Assembly: GCF_900172265.1 (NCBI RefSeq)
Contig: NZ_FWFK01000006.1
Location: 62,001 to 126,000 of the forward strand
Length of the DNA: 64,000 bases
Direction of reading: 5' to 3'
Origin: Roseivivax jejudonensis
Lineage (GTDB): Bacteria > Pseudomonadota > Alphaproteobacteria > Rhodobacterales > Rhodobacteraceae
A program made the position numbers and the translations under genes. The notes under the pieces are model-generated. The model made no database searches and was not told the DNA's origin. It saw nothing but the letters and a program-made list of their open reading frames with translations. Of the stretch, positions 9,437 to 18,151 are shown piece after piece (positions within the stretch are counted from its first letter, which is position 1; each line of letters starts with the position of its first letter).

Positions 9437-10337
9437 CGGGCCGGCCCTCGGGCAGCTTCTCGCGCTCGGGTCGGCCACGTCGTTCGCGGTGGCCAACAAC
9501 ATGATCTCGCGCACCACGCGGTCGGGCGGGGACAAGGGCGTGATGTTCTCGGTCCTCGTGACGATGGGGATCTCGGGGCTTCTGTGGCTGGCGCTGGAGG
9601 CCGGGCGCACCGGGCTGGGCGCGGGCGGGAGCGCGCGCATCGGCCTTGCGTGGTTCGCGTTCGCGGGGCTGATGGCGATGGTGTTCGGGCGCACGCTCGT
9701 CTTCGCGTCGATCCGCACGCTGGGCGTTGCGCGGTCGACGGCGGTGAAGCGGCTCAATCCGTTCTTCTCGGTCCTGCTCGCGGCGCTGATCCTGGGCGAG
9801 GTGGTGACCGGCACGGACATCGCCGGGATGGCGGCGATCGCCGTGTCCTTCGCGATCCTGATCCGCGAGAGCTTTGCCCGCGGCACGCGCGTCAAGGCGC
9901 CGCCGCCGGCGGCATACCTGCTGGGCGTCGCGGCGGCGTTGGCCTACGCGGTGTCCTACATCGCGCGCAAGCTGGGGCTGGAGACGCTGCCGACGCCGGC
10001 TTTCGGCACGTTCGTCAGCGCGGTCAGCGGCTTTGCCGTGTTCAGCGCGCTGGCCCTGGTGCTGCCCAGGCACAGGGCGAACTTCCGCCAGATGTTCGCG
10101 CATCTCGACCGCTGGATCGTCTTCGGCGCGGTGTTCGTGTCGGGCGGGCAGATCCTGCTGTTCGCCGCGCTCAACTACGAGAGCGTATCGACGGTGGTGA
10201 TGATCGCGTCTCTCGAGATCTTCATCTCGATCCTGCTGTCGGTGCTGGTGTTCCGCAGCGAGGCGCGGCCCGGGCCGCCGGTCCTGGCGGCCGCGGGGCT
10301 CGCGACGCTGGGCGTGGTGCTGGTGGCGGCGTCGTGA
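9429..10337 (+). CDS. EamA/DMT family transporter
   Basis: A 302-residue integral membrane protein with about ten hydrophobic segments in two EamA repeats, the usual drug/metabolite transporter fold. Each half contains the family pattern of short helices with a conserved Pro/Glu region (LNPFFSVLLAALILGEVV in the first repeat). It overlaps the upstream CoxL-type gene by 8 bases, so it is likely co-translated and may export a pathway metabolite or import the substrate. Substrate not predictable. Confidence 0.85.
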   Translation: MLDGPALGQLLALGSATSFAVANNMISRTTRSGGDKGVMFSVLVTMGISGLLWLALEAGRTGLGAGGSARIGLAWFAFAGLMAMVFGRTLVFASIRTLGVARSTAVKRLNPFFSVLLAALILGEVVTGTDIAGMAAIAVSFAILIRESFARGTRVKAPPPAAYLLGVAAALAYAVSYIARKLGLETLPTPAFGTFVSAVSGFAVFSALALVLPRHRANFRQMFAHLDRWIVFGAVFVSGGQILLFAALNYESVSTVVMIASLEIFISILLSVLVFRSEARPGPPVLAAAGLATLGVVLVAAS

Positions 10338-10639
10338 CGACGGCGTCGCGGGGCGCGGCGCGCGAAAAATTCGCGGGCTCATAAACGAATTCTGTTCCGT
10401 CATATGGACCGGCGTCCCATTGACCGGCAAAGATTTCCTTGCGTAGGCTCTTTGTCACGACGGAGGGTTCGTGCCGTGGGTCTGCGGGCCGCGCGGCCGG
10501 AAAAGACCGGCGGCCGGCCGAGGAGGCGCCCGGCCGCGACGCTCCGCACGTGCCCCGCGCCGGTGAACCGCCGGGCCGGGGAAGACCGGCCGGGGCACGC
10601 GCGTGGCCGGGCCGAACGGTTCACAGGGAGGAAAGAGAC
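10338..10639. other. Intergenic region ahead of the first TTT operon
   Basis: About 300 bases without a convincing gene. An AT-richer patch at 10370-10440 holds TTCC-N7-GGAC (10396-10409) and the near-palindrome at 10406-10418. The rest is GC-rich leader ending in the CAGGGAGGAAAG ribosome site of the TctC gene. A short frame at 10404-10643 has no ribosome site and I do not call it. Confidence 0.45.
10406..10418. promoter_or_regulatory. GGACC-GGC-GTCCC near-palindrome, possible operator
   Basis: GGACCGGCGTCCC followed directly by ATTGAC. A very similar arrangement (GGACC-GTC-GGTCC then ATTGAC) occurs at 62140-62158, between the second EutA-like and bicupin genes. It lies about 220 bases upstream of the TctC start. 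Which protein binds is unknown. Confidence 0.3.
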
Positions 10640-11680
10640 ATGAGAAGAACGTTTCTGAAGGGAGCCGCCGCCGCGCTGATGGCGACGACGATGCTCGGCA
10701 CCGCCGGCACCGCCGTGGCGCAGGAGGACGCCGAGAGCTTCTACGACGGCAAGTCGATTCGCTGGATCGTGCCCTACAACCCGGGCGGCGGTTACGACGA
10801 GTACAGCCGCGTGCTGGCGCCCTACTTCGAGAAGTATTCGGGCGCGCGCGTCGACATCGTGAACCTGCCCGGCTCGGGCGGGATGCGCGGCGCGGTCGAG
10901 ATCTTCAACTCGCCCGCGGACGGCCTGACCGTCGGCATCATCAACGGCTCGGCGATGGTGACCAACCAGCTCGCGGACATAGAGGGCGCGGATTACCGCG
11001 TCGGCGAATACAGCTATCTCGGCCGCATCGTCGCCGACCGCCGCGTGTTCGTGGCCGGCACCGCCAGCGGCATCGAGAGCTTCGAGCAGCTGCAGTCGGA
11101 CGGCGAGACCGCCGTGGTGGGCGCGACCGGCCTCGGCGGGTCGACCTACGTGGACGCGGTGATCGTCGGCGACGTGTTCGGCATGGACCAGAACGTCGTC
11201 CACGGCTTCAACTCGTCGGGCGACATCCGCACCGCGATGCTGCGCGGCGACGTCACCGCGATGTGGGGTTCGATCGGCTCCGCCATCGAGGGCGTCGAGG
11301 CGGGCGATCACAAGATCATCCTGCACGGCGAGCGCGAACCGGCCGGCATGCTCGAGGGCATCCCGTCGGTCTGGGACCTGGCCGCCGAGGCCGAGGACAG
11401 CGAGCGCGCGACCGCCGTTCTGGAGGCCTGGGACGCGCTGTCGGCCGTGGGCCGTCCTGTCGCGGGACCGCCGGGCATCCCGGAGGACCGGCTCGACTTC
11501 CTGCAATCGGCGTTCGAGCAGGCGATGAACGATCCCGAGTTCGTCGCCGATGCCGAGGCCGCGTCGCGCGACCTGTCCTACGCGTCGGGTGACGACATGA
11601 ACGGCATCGCCCGTGCGGCGACCGAGCTTCCCGAGGATATCGAGCAGCTCTTCGTCAGCGCGATCCGCGGCGAAATCTGA
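10640..11680 (+). CDS. TctC-type periplasmic substrate-binding protein of a TTT transporter
   Basis: A 346-residue protein with a Sec signal peptide (MRRTFLKG, hydrophobic core, cleavage near AVAQ at 28) and the TctC/Bug fold: IVPYNPGGGYDEYSR near 44 is the family's ligand-loop signature, and VAGPPGIPEDRL near 275 the second. Bug proteins bind carboxylates in the periplasm and deliver them to TctA/TctB. TctA and TctB follow, separated from it by a strong hairpin at 11702-11728. The ATG at 10640 follows GGGAGGAAAG. Given the surroundings an aromatic or dicarboxylic acid is likely; the exact ligand is unknown. Confidence 0.9.
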   Translation: MRRTFLKGAAAALMATTMLGTAGTAVAQEDAESFYDGKSIRWIVPYNPGGGYDEYSRVLAPYFEKYSGARVDIVNLPGSGGMRGAVEIFNSPADGLTVGIINGSAMVTNQLADIEGADYRVGEYSYLGRIVADRRVFVAGTASGIESFEQLQSDGETAVVGATGLGGSTYVDAVIVGDVFGMDQNVVHGFNSSGDIRTAMLRGDVTAMWGSIGSAIEGVEAGDHKIILHGEREPAGMLEGIPSVWDLAAEAEDSERATAVLEAWDALSAVGRPVAGPPGIPEDRLDFLQSAFEQAMNDPEFVADAEAASRDLSYASGDDMNGIARAATELPEDIEQLFVSAIRGEI

Positions 11681-11701
11681 CCTCGGCCTCAGGGCGACCA
11701 C

Positions 11702-11728
11702 ATCCCGCCGCCGGACTGGCGGCGGGAT
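11702..11728 (+). terminator. Perfect hairpin between TctC and TctA (attenuator or 3-prime stabiliser)
   Basis: An 11-base-pair perfect stem (ATCCCGCCGCC / GGCGGCGGGAT) with a 5-base loop, followed by CCCCGTTTT. It lies 21 bases after the TctC stop and 40 before the TctA start, so it can end or stabilise the binding-protein transcript while letting limited read-through to the membrane genes. The second TTT system has an equivalent hairpin at 36827-36855. Confidence 0.75.
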
Positions 11729-11767
11729 CCCCGTTTTCCGGCGAGCTTCGCTGACACAGGACACCCC

Positions 11768-13273
11768 ATGGGCATCATCGAAGGAATGGCGAGCGGCTTT
11801 TCGCAGTCGATCAGCTTCGCCGTTTTCCCCTACCTTTTCGTCGGGTCGCTGTTCGGCCTCATCATCGGCGTGATCCCGGGCCTCTCCGGGCACTTCGCGA
11901 TGGCGATGGCGGTGACCTTTCTCTACACGATGGAACCGAGCGCCGGCATCGCGTTCCTGCTGGGCGCGCACGCCACGGTGGCGCAGGGCGGGGGCCTGAC
12001 GGCGATCCTGTTCTCGACCCCCGGCACCGGCCAGAACGCCGCGACGCTGCTCGACGGGCCACCGATGCGCGACAAGGGGCAGGCGGGCCTCGCCGTCGGC
12101 GCGGCGATGGCGTCGTGCTTTCTCGGCGCGACGTTCGGCGCGGTGGTCCTGGCGATCCTGATCCCGATCCTGCGCGAGGTGGTGCTGTTCTTCGGCCCGC
12201 CCGAGGTCTTCGTGCTGGCCTTCCTGGCGCTGACCTTCGTCGCGGTTCTCGGCAAGGAGGACATGACCCGCAGCCTGATCGCGGCGATGCTGGGTCTGCT
12301 GCTGGCGATGATCGGCGTCGACAACGTGACCAACACCGCGCGGTTCACCTTCGGGTCCGAGCGGCTGGCCGACGGCCTGAGCCTCGTGCCGGTGATCCTC
12401 GGCCTCTTCGCCGTGGCCGAGATGATCGACCTGTGGGTGCGCGGCGGATCGCTGGCCAAGGAGATGCCCAAGGCGCTGTCGGCCAGGGAGACGCAGAAGC
12501 AGATCTTCCAGGGCATCGGGCTGGCCTTCAAGCACTGGTGGCTGGTGATGCGCTGCTCGGCGATCGGCACCGCGATGGGCCTGATCCCGGGCCTCGGCTC
12601 GGCGCCCGCGGCGTTCGTCGCCTACGGCCACGCCAAGCAGTCGTCGAAGGACAAGGACAGCTTCGGGTCGGGCAACGTGAAGGGCGTGATCGGCCCCGAG
12701 GCCGCGAACGACGCCGTGGAGGGCGGCGCGCTGGCCTCCACGCTGGCCTTCGGCATCCCCGGGTCGTCGTCGATGGCGATCCTTCTGTCGGGCCTGTTCA
12801 TCCTCGGGCTCGAGACCGGGCCGAAGATGCTCAACAGCCAGGTGGACCTCGTGTTCATCATGATCTTCACGATCATCCTGGGGAACCTGATCGGCACCGT
12901 GTTCGGCATGTTCCTGGTGAACCCGCTCAGCCGCGCGACCTCGATCCGCGCGGGCGTGATGGTGCCGCTCCTGACCGTCGTGATCGTCACCGGCGCGTTC
13001 GCCGGCGACCGGGCGGTGTTCGACATCGGCGTGGCGATCGTGTTCGGCATCCTCGGCTACGCGATGAAGGTGCTGAACTACTCGCGCGCGGCGCTCCTGA
13101 TCGGGTTCGTCCTCGGCTTCGCGGTGGAGAAGAACCTCTATCTCGCGCTGCTGCTCGACGGGCCGTACTTCATCCTGCAGCCGATCCCGCTGGGACTGAC
13201 GGTCGTGACCGTGGTGTTCCTCGGCTTCAACATCTGGACCATCTACCGTGACCGAAAGAGGTTCGTGGCATGA
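11768..13273 (+). CDS. TctA-type large membrane subunit of a TTT transporter
   Basis: A 501-residue protein with about 12 membrane segments and the TctA signatures: GVIPGLSGHFAMAMA near 35-50, STPGTGQNAATLLDG near 90-105, and repeated-half motifs LIPGLGSAPAAFVAYG and GIPGSSSMAILLSG. It forms the main transport channel with TctB, powered by the membrane ion gradient and fed by the TctC protein encoded upstream. Its stop overlaps the TctB start as ATGA. Length and topology are normal for the family. Confidence 0.92.
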   Translation: MGIIEGMASGFSQSISFAVFPYLFVGSLFGLIIGVIPGLSGHFAMAMAVTFLYTMEPSAGIAFLLGAHATVAQGGGLTAILFSTPGTGQNAATLLDGPPMRDKGQAGLAVGAAMASCFLGATFGAVVLAILIPILREVVLFFGPPEVFVLAFLALTFVAVLGKEDMTRSLIAAMLGLLLAMIGVDNVTNTARFTFGSERLADGLSLVPVILGLFAVAEMIDLWVRGGSLAKEMPKALSARETQKQIFQGIGLAFKHWWLVMRCSAIGTAMGLIPGLGSAPAAFVAYGHAKQSSKDKDSFGSGNVKGVIGPEAANDAVEGGALASTLAFGIPGSSSMAILLSGLFILGLETGPKMLNSQVDLVFIMIFTIILGNLIGTVFGMFLVNPLSRATSIRAGVMVPLLTVVIVTGAFAGDRAVFDIGVAIVFGILGYAMKVLNYSRAALLIGFVLGFAVEKNLYLALLLDGPYFILQPIPLGLTVVTVVFLGFNIWTIYRDRKRFVA

Positions 13274-13848
13274 CCGACGCGACCGATCCCGAAGCGACCC
13301 GCGGGAGCGCCGACAGCGCGCCCGCGACCCAGACCGGCCACGCGCCGGATGACGACCGCCGCGCCAACATGCTCTCGCTCGAGATCGTGTTCCTGGCCTT
13401 CGTCGGCATCGTCATCCTGATCGCGTTCTTCGAGGCGCTGACCTACCAGCTCGTGTCCTCGCGCACGCCGCTCGTCATCATGGTGCCGCTCGTGGCGCTG
13501 ATCGCGGTGCAGGCGCGGCGGATCTGGGTGCGGCGCGAAGATTCCGACCTGCGCGGGCGCATCGGAATGGCGCTGGCCGGCCGGGCGACGGAACTCAACA
13601 AGGTGCTCGCCTTCTGCGGCTGGATGATCGGGCTTCTCGTGTCGATCGTGGCCGTCGGCCACTACGTCGGCATGTTCGGCTTCTGCGTCGCGCTGATGCG
13701 CGGGGTGGCGCGCGAGAGCTGGATGCTGACGCTGCTGGTGTCGGCGGCGACGGTGCTGGCGATCTTCCTGATCTTCGAGGTCGGCTTCAACGTGGAGCTC
13801 TATCGCGGTCTCTTCTTCCGCTACCTGATGGGCTACCGCGACTTCTGA
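13270..13848 (+). CDS. TctB-type small membrane subunit of a TTT transporter
   Basis: A 192-residue protein with four predicted membrane segments after a hydrophilic, low-complexity extension of about 35 residues (Thr/Asp/Ala rich) that most TctB proteins lack. The C-terminal YRGLFFRYLMGYRDF is typical of TctB. It is translationally coupled to TctA by an ATGA overlap, and a strong terminator follows 25 bases later, ending the operon. Confidence 0.88.
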   Translation: MTDATDPEATRGSADSAPATQTGHAPDDDRRANMLSLEIVFLAFVGIVILIAFFEALTYQLVSSRTPLVIMVPLVALIAVQARRIWVRREDSDLRGRIGMALAGRATELNKVLAFCGWMIGLLVSIVAVGHYVGMFGFCVALMRGVARESWMLTLLVSAATVLAIFLIFEVGFNVELYRGLFFRYLMGYRDF

Positions 13849-13872
13849 TCCCGCTTAAACGGGCCCGATGCA

Positions 13873-13899
13873 GGGGCGCGCCGGTCAGCGGCGCGCCCC
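13873..13899 (+). terminator. Terminator of the first TTT operon
   Basis: Perfect 10-base-pair stem GGGGCGCGCC / GGCGCGCCCC with a 7-base loop, followed by GGTTTGCGTT, 25 bases after the TctB stop. Confidence 0.7.
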
Positions 13900-13994
13900 G
13901 GTTTGCGTTGGCGTTGAGGGGACATGATCGCTGGCGGCCGGGGCGGGAATGGGTCAGCGTTGCCGCAGACGGATCGCGCGACGGGGAGCCTTCG

Positions 13995-15287
13995 GTGCCG
14001 GAGCCTGCCTCTCTTCTGGATCTCGGTGCGGCGGATCTTCGGGATCGGCTCGCGGATGGTGCGCTGTCGGCGCGCGCGGTGGTGACCGCGTGCTGCGAGC
14101 GCATCGCGTCCCGCGACGGCGCGGTGGGGGCGTGGGCCTGGATCGACCCGGAGCGGGCGCTGGCGGCGGCCGAGCGGCTCGATGCACGGTTCGCGAGGTC
14201 GGGGCCCGTGGGGCCGCTGCACGGGCTGCCGGTGGGGCTGAAGGACATCATCGACACCGCCGGGATCCCGACCGAGAACGGCTGTGCGCGCGACCGCGGC
14301 CGGGTGCCCGAGCGGGACGCGGCTCTGGTGACGCGCCTGACGGCGGCGGGCGCGATCGTGCTGGGCAAGACGGTCACCACCGAACTGGCGTTTCTCGAGC
14401 CGGCGCGGACCCGCAACCCGCGGAACCTGCGGCACACGCCGGGCGGGTCGTCCTCGGGGTCGGCGGCGGCGGTGGCGGACGGGATGGTGCCGCTGGCCGT
14501 GGGCACGCAGACGGGCGGGTCGCTGCTGCGGCCGGCGGCGTATTGCGGGGTCACCGGATTCAAGCCGAGCTTCGGTGCGATCCCGCGCGCGGGGGTGCTC
14601 ACGCTGGCGCCGGGTCTCGATACCGCGGGAACGATGGCGCGGGACCCGGCCGGGGCGGCGCTGCTGGCCGGGGTGCTGGGCGCGCCGGTCGGGGGCGACG
14701 CGGGGCCGCGCGGCCGGGCGCCGACATTCGCGTTCGTCACGATGCCCGGCTGGGAGGCGGCGGATCCGGCGCTGCACCGCGCCTTCGCCGATCTGCGCAA
14801 GCGGCTCGGGGCGCGGGTGGTCGCGGCCGAACTGCCCGCGGCGTTCGCGCGGGCGCCAGAGGCCGCGCGGGACATCGCGCTGACGCAGATGGCGCGGTCC
14901 TGCAGCCGCTACATGACGGACGGGGGCCGGGGGCTCTCGGCGCGGACGCGGGGCGCGCTCGAAGCCGGCGCGCGGGTGCCGGAGGCGGCCTGTCGCGCGG
15001 CGGTCGAGGTGCAGGCGGCGCTGGGGCCTGCGCTCGCCCCGATCTTCGCGCGCTGCGATGCGATCCTGTGCGCCGCGGCGCCGGGCCCGGCGCCCGAGGG
15101 GCTTCACGACACCGGCGACGCGGCGTTCACGACGCCGTGGACGCTGGCCGGGACGCCGGCGATCACGCTGCCGCTCCTGTCGGCGCCGAACGGCCTGCCG
15201 ATGGGCGTGCAGCTCGTCGGGCCGGTGGGCGGCGATGCCCGGCTGCTGCGCGCCGCGGCATGGCTGTGGGCGGCGCTCAGAGGATGA
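13995..15287 (+). CDS. Amidase (amidase signature family)
   Basis: A protein of about 430 residues with the amidase signature Ser-cisSer-Lys triad: Lys in GLKDIIDTAG, the Gly/Ser-rich HTPGGSSSGSAAAVADG, and the nucleophile region QTGGSLLRPAAYCG. These enzymes hydrolyse amides (aryl-acetamides, ureides or short aliphatic amides) in the cytoplasm. I chose the GTG at 13995 because homologous domains begin shortly after it; an in-frame ATG at 13908 would add 29 unlikely residues right after the terminator. The gene meets the minus-strand TAXI permease end-to-end, overlapping it by 11 bases. Substrate unknown. Confidence 0.85.
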   Translation: MPEPASLLDLGAADLRDRLADGALSARAVVTACCERIASRDGAVGAWAWIDPERALAAAERLDARFARSGPVGPLHGLPVGLKDIIDTAGIPTENGCARDRGRVPERDAALVTRLTAAGAIVLGKTVTTELAFLEPARTRNPRNLRHTPGGSSSGSAAAVADGMVPLAVGTQTGGSLLRPAAYCGVTGFKPSFGAIPRAGVLTLAPGLDTAGTMARDPAGAALLAGVLGAPVGGDAGPRGRAPTFAFVTMPGWEAADPALHRAFADLRKRLGARVVAAELPAAFARAPEAARDIALTQMARSCSRYMTDGGRGLSARTRGALEAGARVPEAACRAAVEVQAALGPALAPIFARCDAILCAAAPGPAPEGLHDTGDAAFTTPWTLAGTPAITLPLLSAPNGLPMGVQLVGPVGGDARLLRAAAWLWAALRG

Positions 15288-17109
15288 CCGGCCAGAGGAT
15301 CAGCGCCAGCCCGAGGGCCGCCGCGACGCCGCGCAGCGCCGGCGGCAGCGGGCCGCGGACCCACCCGGCGAGCGCCACGGTCACGCCGACGATGCCGCAG
15401 AGGGTCAAGAGGATCGACAACGCCGTCTGTCCCGCCCCGCCGGCGAGCAGCAGCGCCGGGTTGTAGGCGAAGGCGAAGGGCAGGACGAAGGCCGGCCAGC
15501 CGAAGCGCAGCGCCGCCAGCGCGGTGCGCATGGGACCCGCCCCGCTCAGCGTCGCGGCGGCAAAGGCGGCGATGGCCACCGGCGGCGAGATCATCGACAT
15601 CATGCCGAAGTAGAGCACGAAGAGATGCGCCGCGACGGGCTCGATCCCGAGGCGGGTGAGGGCCGGGGCGACGAGCGAGGCCAACAGGACGTAGACCGCG
15701 ATGGTCGGCATCCCCATGCCGAGGACGATGGAGACCGCCGCGGCGAGGACCAGAAGGCCGAGGGCCTCGTCCCGCGCGAAGGTCACGAGGTAGGAGGTCA
15801 GGCCGAAGCTGAGCCCGGTCTCGTTCAGCACGCCGATGACGATGCCGGCGGCGGCGGTGATGACGACGATCTGCGCGAAGCTGGGGCCGCCGGAGGCGAT
15901 GGCGCCGAGAAGCCTGTCGGGGCGCAGGCCGCGGCGCCCCTCGGGCAGGACGAGGCTGACCCCGAGAAGGATCGCGCAGGCGACAAGCCCGGCGGTCGCC
16001 GGCTGGTAGTTCAGCGAGAACAGCGCCCAGACCAGCGCGACGAAGGGCACGACGAAGATCCAGCCGCGGCGCAGCACGGCGCCGGCCCGCGGGCGGTCGG
16101 CGGCGGGCATCCCGGCGATGCCCTCGCGCGCCGCGGTCAGGTCGGCCTGCAGGAACAGCGCGACGTAGTAGAAGGCGGCCGGCACCAGCGCGGCGAGAAC
16201 GACCTGCGAATAGGGGATGTTGAGGAACTCGGCCATCAGGAAGGCGGCCGCGCCCATGACCGGCGGCGTGAGCTGCCCGCCGGTGGAGGCGACGGCCTCG
16301 ATCCCGCCGGCGTGCTCGGCCCGGAAGCCCGATCTGCGCATCAGCGGGATGGTGATGACCCCGGTGGTGGCGACGTTCGACACCGCGCTGCCCGAGATCG
16401 AGCCGAAGAGGGCGGAGGCCGCGACCGAGATCTTGGCCGCGCCGCCGCGGAAGCCACCCATGACGGCCGCGGCGAGATCGGTGAAAAAGGCCGCGCCGCC
16501 GAGGTGATCGAGCAGCCGGCCGAACGCCACGAAGACCACGACGACGGTCGCGGCGATGGCGAGAGGCGTGCCGAGGATGCCGCCGGTGTCGAGCGCGAGC
16601 TGCGAGGCCAGCCGCTCGGGCGAGATCGGCAGCGCCTGGAACTGGCCGGGCAGGGCCGCGCCCCAGATGCCGTAGGCGCCGAAGACCACCACGACGATGG
16701 TCAGCGGCCAGCCGGCCACGCGGTAGAGCGCGAGAAGAAGCGTGACCAGCACGGCGACCGACACCCGGAGCGCGTCGCCGGGATCGATCGCGGCCGCGAG
16801 CGACAGGTCGGGATAGTAGAGCGCGAGCCATGCGCCGCCCGCAAGCGCGATGGCGGCCAGCGCCACGTCGACGACGCGGCCGAGCGCCGGGGGCAGGGAC
16901 CGCAGCGGCTGGGTCAGGAAGACGTAGGCCATCGCCAGACCGAGGACCGCCGCGAGGAACTGCTCGGTATAGATGCTGAGGCGCAGCATCCGGTGCAGGC
17001 CGGCGGCCCACGCGACGGCGATGCCGACCATCGCGACCGCGAGCACGTCGGCGGCCGGGCGGAGGCCCGGGCGGGCCTCCGCGGCGTTATCGGTGTCGGA
17101 GGGGGTCAC
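15277..17109 (-). CDS. TAXI-TRAP fused permease (DctQM fusion)
   Basis: A 610-residue membrane protein with about 16 or more hydrophobic segments. An N-terminal four-helix DctQ-like part (about 1-180) is fused to a DctM-like part with GSISGSAVSNVATTG, STGGQLTPPVMGAAAFLMAE and GMGMPTIAVYVLLA, the TRAP large-subunit signatures. This fusion is the standard permease of TAXI-type TRAP systems, which import carboxylates using a sodium gradient. The start is a GTG at 17109 that overlaps the stop of the upstream TAXI binding protein (GTGA), so the two are coupled. Confidence 0.92.
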   Translation of the reverse strand: MTPSDTDNAAEARPGLRPAADVLAVAMVGIAVAWAAGLHRMLRLSIYTEQFLAAVLGLAMAYVFLTQPLRSLPPALGRVVDVALAAIALAGGAWLALYYPDLSLAAAIDPGDALRVSVAVLVTLLLALYRVAGWPLTIVVVVFGAYGIWGAALPGQFQALPISPERLASQLALDTGGILGTPLAIAATVVVVFVAFGRLLDHLGGAAFFTDLAAAVMGGFRGGAAKISVAASALFGSISGSAVSNVATTGVITIPLMRRSGFRAEHAGGIEAVASTGGQLTPPVMGAAAFLMAEFLNIPYSQVVLAALVPAAFYYVALFLQADLTAAREGIAGMPAADRPRAGAVLRRGWIFVVPFVALVWALFSLNYQPATAGLVACAILLGVSLVLPEGRRGLRPDRLLGAIASGGPSFAQIVVITAAAGIVIGVLNETGLSFGLTSYLVTFARDEALGLLVLAAAVSIVLGMGMPTIAVYVLLASLVAPALTRLGIEPVAAHLFVLYFGMMSMISPPVAIAAFAAATLSGAGPMRTALAALRFGWPAFVLPFAFAYNPALLLAGGAGQTALSILLTLCGIVGVTVALAGWVRGPLPPALRGVAAALGLALILWPVIL

Positions 17110-18068
17110 TCGACGAGCCCGACCTCGCGGAAGAAGCGCAGGGCGCCGGGATGATACATCGCGCCCTCGACCTGCAGGGCCATGTCCTCGGGGTCGAAGC
17201 GGCGGAACGAGCCGTGCGACTCGGACAGCGCCTCCTTGTTCTCGTAGAGCGCCTTGACCACGGAATAGACGGTGTCCTCGTCGGCGTCGGCATGCGTCAG
17301 GAGCGCGTACTGGTAGCCGATGAGGTCCACGGGTTCGGTGATCTCGGGCAGGCGATCGACGGGCTCGACGCGCCCGACATAGCTGCCGGGCAGCGCCTCC
17401 GCGACGGCCGCCGCGGCCTCTTCCCCCTCGATCACGCTGATGAAGCGGACCGGCACCTGCGCCGCCGTCTGGCGCACGACGCCCGAGCCGGGCGCGAGCA
17501 TCACGCCGGCCACCGTGCCCTGCGCGAGCAGGTTCGCGCCCTCGACGAAGTTCGGCACCGGCACGCCGTCGAGATCGTCCGCGCTGAGGCCGGCGGCGTC
17601 GAGCACGGCCTCCTGCATCACGCCGACGAGGCGTTGGCGCGCGTAGTCGACCGGGAAGGGACGGCCGCGCAGATCGTCCAGCGAGGTGATGTCGCTGTCG
17701 GCGGCGACCATGATGCCGACCTCGAAGGGCTGCAGCATCGCCGCGACGCGCACGTCGGGATTGGCGTTGCCCTCGAAATTGCCGGTGCCCTGCGTGGCGA
17801 ACACGGCCTCGAAGGTGTTGGAGGTGGAGAAGTCGATCTCGCCGCGATTGAGCGCCGGGATGAATACCGACGAGCCGCCCTGGCCCACGGCGCGCATGCT
17901 GACGTCGGTGTTCTCGGACACCACCTGCGCGACGCCGGCGGCGATCGAATAGCCGAGCGAGCCCTGCGGCAGCGTGCCGATGGCCACCGGCCCCGATTGC
18001 GCCGAGACAGAGACTGTTCCGAGCGCCGCGAAGAGCGCCGCCAGTGCGCCTCTCTTCAATCCGATCAT
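17106..18068 (-). CDS. TAXI family TRAP periplasmic solute-binding protein
   Basis: A 320-residue protein with a signal peptide ending near VSAQ (about 23). IGTLPQGSLGYSIAAGVAQV and GGSSVFIPALNRGEIDFS are the N-terminal TAXI (TRAP-associated extracytoplasmic immunogenic) signatures. It binds a small organic acid in the periplasm for the permease encoded next. The ATG at 18068 follows GAGGAGTAAGACC. It sits directly downstream of a complete classical TRAP system on the same strand, so this operon may drive two different uptake systems. Confidence 0.9.
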   Translation of the reverse strand: MIGLKRGALAALFAALGTVSVSAQSGPVAIGTLPQGSLGYSIAAGVAQVVSENTDVSMRAVGQGGSSVFIPALNRGEIDFSTSNTFEAVFATQGTGNFEGNANPDVRVAAMLQPFEVGIMVAADSDITSLDDLRGRPFPVDYARQRLVGVMQEAVLDAAGLSADDLDGVPVPNFVEGANLLAQGTVAGVMLAPGSGVVRQTAAQVPVRFISVIEGEEAAAAVAEALPGSYVGRVEPVDRLPEITEPVDLIGYQYALLTHADADEDTVYSVVKALYENKEALSESHGSFRRFDPEDMALQVEGAMYHPGALRFFREVGLVE

Positions 18069-18151
18069 GGTCTTACTCCTCTGTTGGTGCGCGGTCCGCG
18101 CCGTGGGCCCCCGGAACCGCGCTTGTGTGCAGGGGACATGCAGCGCGCCGG

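Noticed and set aside
10404-10643. A 79-codon frame upstream of the first TctC gene
   Set aside because: No ribosome site, Arg/Gly/Pro-rich shadow composition, and it overlaps the TctC start.
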